A stretch of 8,654 nucleotides of DNA from Chitinophagaceae bacterium (GTDB lineage: Bacteria; Bacteroidota; Bacteroidia; Chitinophagales; Chitinophagaceae). This document shows positions 7,130 through 8,654 of this stretch, in pieces (within the stretch, counting starts at the first letter, position 1; each line of letters opens with the position of its first letter). Location of the stretch: the NCBI GenBank assembly GCA_947447815.1, contig CANFLJ010000066.1, positions 1 to 8,654 on the forward strand, read 5' to 3'. Below the pieces are notes generated by a model. It did not search any database. It worked only from the letters and a program-made list of their open reading frames with translations, and was not told the origin of the DNA. The translations under genes were made by a program, and so were the position numbers.

Positions 7130-7149
7130 AAAAAAAGGATGTATTCTTC
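7119..7149. other. Weak bulged inverted repeat between the convergent hisC and acyl-CoA dehydrogenase genes
   Basis: GAAG-TT-AATAC (7119-7129) can pair with GTATT-CTTC (7141-7149), leaving a 2-nt bulge and an 11-nt loop. It is the only hairpin noticed between the two convergent genes, but it lacks a following T-run on either strand. A terminator role is possible but poorly supported. Confidence 0.25.
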
Positions 7150-7180
7150 ATTCTATATAATTTGTATTTCCTAAAACATG

Positions 7181-7258
7181 CAACTAGTAACCAGTAACTT
7201 GTAACAAACACTTAAAAGCGTATTGCCTTCCGCCTTTTTACTTTTTGTTTTTTACTTT
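7181..7258. repeat. Two further degenerate simple repeats (AGTAAC-type, then GCCTTTTTACTTT-type)
   Basis: CTAGTAAC, CAGTAAC and TTGTAAC follow one another at 7184-7205. After a short gap, 7224-7258 repeats pyrimidine-rich words (TGCCTTC, CGCCTTTTTAC, TTTTTGTT, TTTTTAC) and runs over the stop codon (7252-7254) of the acyl-CoA dehydrogenase. Together with the 9-bp units upstream, this makes most of the 169-bp spacer a patchwork of short repeats. No gene or RNA is seen in it. Confidence 0.5.
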
Positions 7259-8406
7259 AAAACGCTTCTGCCTATTACTATTCTTTGCACTTCGCTGGTC
7301 CCTTCATATATCTGCGTAATCTTTGCATCGCGCATCATTCGTTCCACATGATATTCCTTTACATAACCATATCCACCATGAATCTGTACGGCTTCGGTAG
7401 TAACCCACATTGCAGTTTCGGAAGCGTAAAGTTTAGCCATCGATGCACTCTGTGTATAATCTTTACCTGCATCCTTTTCCATAGCAGCCTTTATACAAAG
7501 TAATCTGGCGGCTTCTATTCTGGTAGCCATATCACTCAGCTTAAATTGTATAGCTTGATGATTGAATAATGGTTGTTTAAAAGACTGTCTGTCTTTTGAA
7601 TATTGCAAAGCTCTTTCATAAGCGCCCGACGCAATTCCAAGTGCTTGAGAAGCTATACCTATACGTCCACCTCCAAGTGTTTTCATAGCCAGTTTAAATC
7701 CTTCCCCTTCGTTTCCCAACCTGTTTTGTTTAGGTACTTTTACGTTATTAAAATGGATAGTACAAGTATCACTACCTCTTACACCCATCTTATTTTCTTT
7801 TGGAGCAACTTCTACACCTTCAGAGAATCTATCTACAATCAGCCAGTTTAGTCCATTAGCACCTTTTGCTGAATTGCTTTGCGCAATTACCATATATACA
7901 CTGGCAGTAGAACCATTGGTAATCCAGTTTTTAGTTCCATTCAGTAAATAATAGTCACCCATATCTTCTGCAGTAGTTTTTTGCGCAGTAGCGTCGCTAC
8001 CAGCTTCAGGCTCACTTAATAGAAATGCTCCTATACATAACTTACCGTCTTTTTTACCTTGCGCTAGTGGTACCAGAAAAGTTTGTTTCTGTTCTTCAGT
8101 CCCAAACAATTGTAATCCCATGGTAACAAGACTATTATTTACGCTCATTATCACCCCTACACTAGCATCTACTTTACATATTTCTTCCATTGCCAGTACA
8201 TAACTTACCGTATCAATACCACATCCTCCATAAGCTGGGTCTATCATCATGCCCATAAAACCAAGGTCTGCCAGCATCATTATCTGATCATTGGGAAATT
8301 TTTGCTGCTCATCTCTTTCTATTACTCCTGGTAAACATTCATTAATAGCGAAATCTCTAGCGGCTTGTTTTATCGATAATTGTTCTTCAGTGTACTCAAA
8401 ATTCAT
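7252..8406 (-). CDS. Acyl-CoA dehydrogenase (short/medium-chain, butyryl-CoA dehydrogenase-like)
   Basis: FAD flavoenzyme that introduces the 2,3 double bond into acyl-CoA, passing electrons to electron-transfer flavoprotein; fatty acid or amino acid breakdown in the cytoplasm. With the start at 8406 (MNFEYTEEQL) it has 384 residues, normal for the family. Domains: helical N-terminal (about 1-115), beta middle domain (about 120-230) with signature GAFLLSEPEAGSD (126-138) and WITNGS (161-166), helical C-terminal (about 235-384) with QIHGGYGYVKEYHVERMMRDAKI within 341-363 and the catalytic base E368 in IYEGTSE. An ATG at 8448 would add 14 residues (MHSTYIFVALKETF) that do not look like family sequence, and a good -7 element lies between the two ATGs, so 8406 is preferred. 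Substrate chain length cannot be fixed from this sequence. No other beta-oxidation gene is adjacent. Confidence 0.95.
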   Translation of the reverse strand: MNFEYTEEQLSIKQAARDFAINECLPGVIERDEQQKFPNDQIMMLADLGFMGMMIDPAYGGCGIDTVSYVLAMEEICKVDASVGVIMSVNNSLVTMGLQLFGTEEQKQTFLVPLAQGKKDGKLCIGAFLLSEPEAGSDATAQKTTAEDMGDYYLLNGTKNWITNGSTASVYMVIAQSNSAKGANGLNWLIVDRFSEGVEVAPKENKMGVRGSDTCTIHFNNVKVPKQNRLGNEGEGFKLAMKTLGGGRIGIASQALGIASGAYERALQYSKDRQSFKQPLFNHQAIQFKLSDMATRIEAARLLCIKAAMEKDAGKDYTQSASMAKLYASETAMWVTTEAVQIHGGYGYVKEYHVERMMRDAKITQIYEGTSEVQRIVIGRSVLK

Positions 8407-8426
8407 GAAAGTCTCTTTTAATGCAA

Positions 8427-8458
8427 CAAAAATATAGGTCGAATGCATATTTGCTAAC
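8427..8458 (-). promoter_or_regulatory. Promoter of the acyl-CoA dehydrogenase
   Basis: On the minus strand TATTTTTG (8434-8427) matches the Bacteroidota -7 consensus TAnnTTTG exactly. A TTAG (about 8457-8454), close to the -33 TTTG, lies 19 nt upstream. Transcription would begin near 8421, about 15 nt before the ATG at 8406 and downstream of the alternative ATG at 8448. Confidence 0.6.
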
Positions 8459-8470
8459 GTTTGTTAGCAA
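8451..8470. promoter_or_regulatory. Operator-like inverted repeat TTGCTAAC-GTTT-GTTAGCAA
   Basis: A perfect 8-bp inverted repeat with a 4-bp centre overlaps the -33 region of the acyl-CoA dehydrogenase promoter, a position suited to repression. It also contains CTAACGTTTG (8454-8463), which differs by one base from the LacI-type box at 8509. Read as a whole it is also close to a TetR-family (PaaR-like) site, so the type of its regulator is open. Confidence 0.55.
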
Positions 8471-8508
8471 TATTTATAATTTATTTTTTAATTTCTTTCA
8501 GCGTGCCT

Positions 8509-8518
8509 CAAACGTTTG
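8509..8518. promoter_or_regulatory. LacI-family-type operator CAAACGTTTG
   Basis: A perfect 10-bp palindrome with the central CG typical of LacI/GalR-family operators; with the following CG it matches the core CAAACGTTTGCG of the E. coli PurR site. It lies about 100 bp upstream of a LacI-family start codon and between two divergent genes. Binding by that regulator is inferred. Confidence 0.5.
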
Positions 8519-8561
8519 CGCAATTATTTATAAATCTGATAAAAAAAAGGTAACCTGAAAA

Positions 8562-8594
8562 TTAGCTTAAACCACAACTTTTACTATATCTTTA
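8562..8594 (+). promoter_or_regulatory. Possible promoter of the LacI-family gene
   Basis: TATCTTTA (8587-8594) matches TAnnTTTG at all but the last base; TTAG (8562-8565) lies 21 nt upstream, the same -33 variant as in the divergent promoter. The predicted leader is about 17 nt. Confidence 0.4.
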
Positions 8595-8617
8595 CGCTTT
8601 CCATAAACTTTGCCAAA

Positions 8618-8654
8618 ATGAAATTTGAAGCAGTTACCATAAAAGATATCGCTA
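8618..8654 (+). CDS. LacI-family transcriptional regulator, N-terminal fragment (cut by window edge)
   Basis: Only the first 12 codons are present: MKFEAVTIKDIA. VTIKDIA is the opening of the LacI-family helix-turn-helix (first helix, usually followed by a segment ending TVSRAL), and the MKFEAVTIKDIA form is familiar from Bacteroidota members. It has no Shine-Dalgarno sequence but an A-rich CCAAAATG start context. Its likely effector, a sugar in most of the family, cannot be seen. It is divergent from the acyl-CoA dehydrogenase, sharing a 211-bp region with two operator-like boxes, so self-control and control of the neighbour are both plausible. Confidence 0.72.
   Translation, partial: MKFEAVTIKDIA

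Noticed and set aside
7285..7851. Plus-strand open frames opposite the acyl-CoA dehydrogenase
   Set aside because: Antisense shadows of a strongly conserved enzyme gene, with Cys/Ser/Phe-rich low-quality composition.
1..8654. CRISPR arrays, tRNA or rRNA genes, insertion sequences, prophage or defence genes
   Set aside because: No regular direct repeats with spacers, cloverleaf-like segments, transposase motifs or terminal inverted repeats were found; the coding content is housekeeping metabolism.

Overview
The window looks like chromosomal DNA of an AT-rich Bacteroidota bacterium. Chitinophagales or Sphingobacteriales is a reasonable guess, but the sequence does not prove it. The evidence is a DUF4369-type thioredoxin lipoprotein/periplasmic protein, a LacI-family N-terminus of the MKFEAVTIKDIA type, TAnnTTTG-like promoter elements, start sites mostly without Shine-Dalgarno sequences, and degenerate A/T-rich repeats between genes.

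Layout. 1-3589, minus strand: glmS (3589-1754), hisIE (1669-1052), then a TlpA-like thioredoxin gene (from 1028, running off the left edge). The three are co-oriented with gaps of 84 and 23 bp. 3590-3826: a divergent control region. It holds the glmS 5' end on one strand. On the other it holds a complete histidine attenuator: a 15-residue leader peptide with four consecutive His codons, three mutually exclusive RNA pairings and a perfect 11-bp intrinsic terminator. 3827-7082, plus strand: hisG, hisD, hisC, a tight histidine operon. 7083-7251: a spacer made of several degenerate short tandem repeats. 7252-8406, minus strand: an acyl-CoA dehydrogenase. 8407-8617: a divergent control region with two related palindromic boxes 55 bp apart. 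8618-8654: the first 12 codons of a LacI-family regulator, cut by the right edge.

How the genes fit together. HisG starts histidine synthesis, HisIE catalyses steps two and three, HisC the transamination and HisD the last two oxidations. hisA, hisF, hisH and hisB are not in the window. The pathway genes are therefore split: hisGDC sit behind the attenuator, and hisIE lies on the other strand behind glmS. GlmS makes glucosamine-6-phosphate for the cell envelope.

The most striking observation is the ribosome-mediated histidine attenuator at 3674-3792, with the antitermination arm overlapping the leader stop codon. The second is the LacI-type operator pair between the acyl-CoA dehydrogenase and the LacI-like gene. 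Every other protein call is a well-known housekeeping family.
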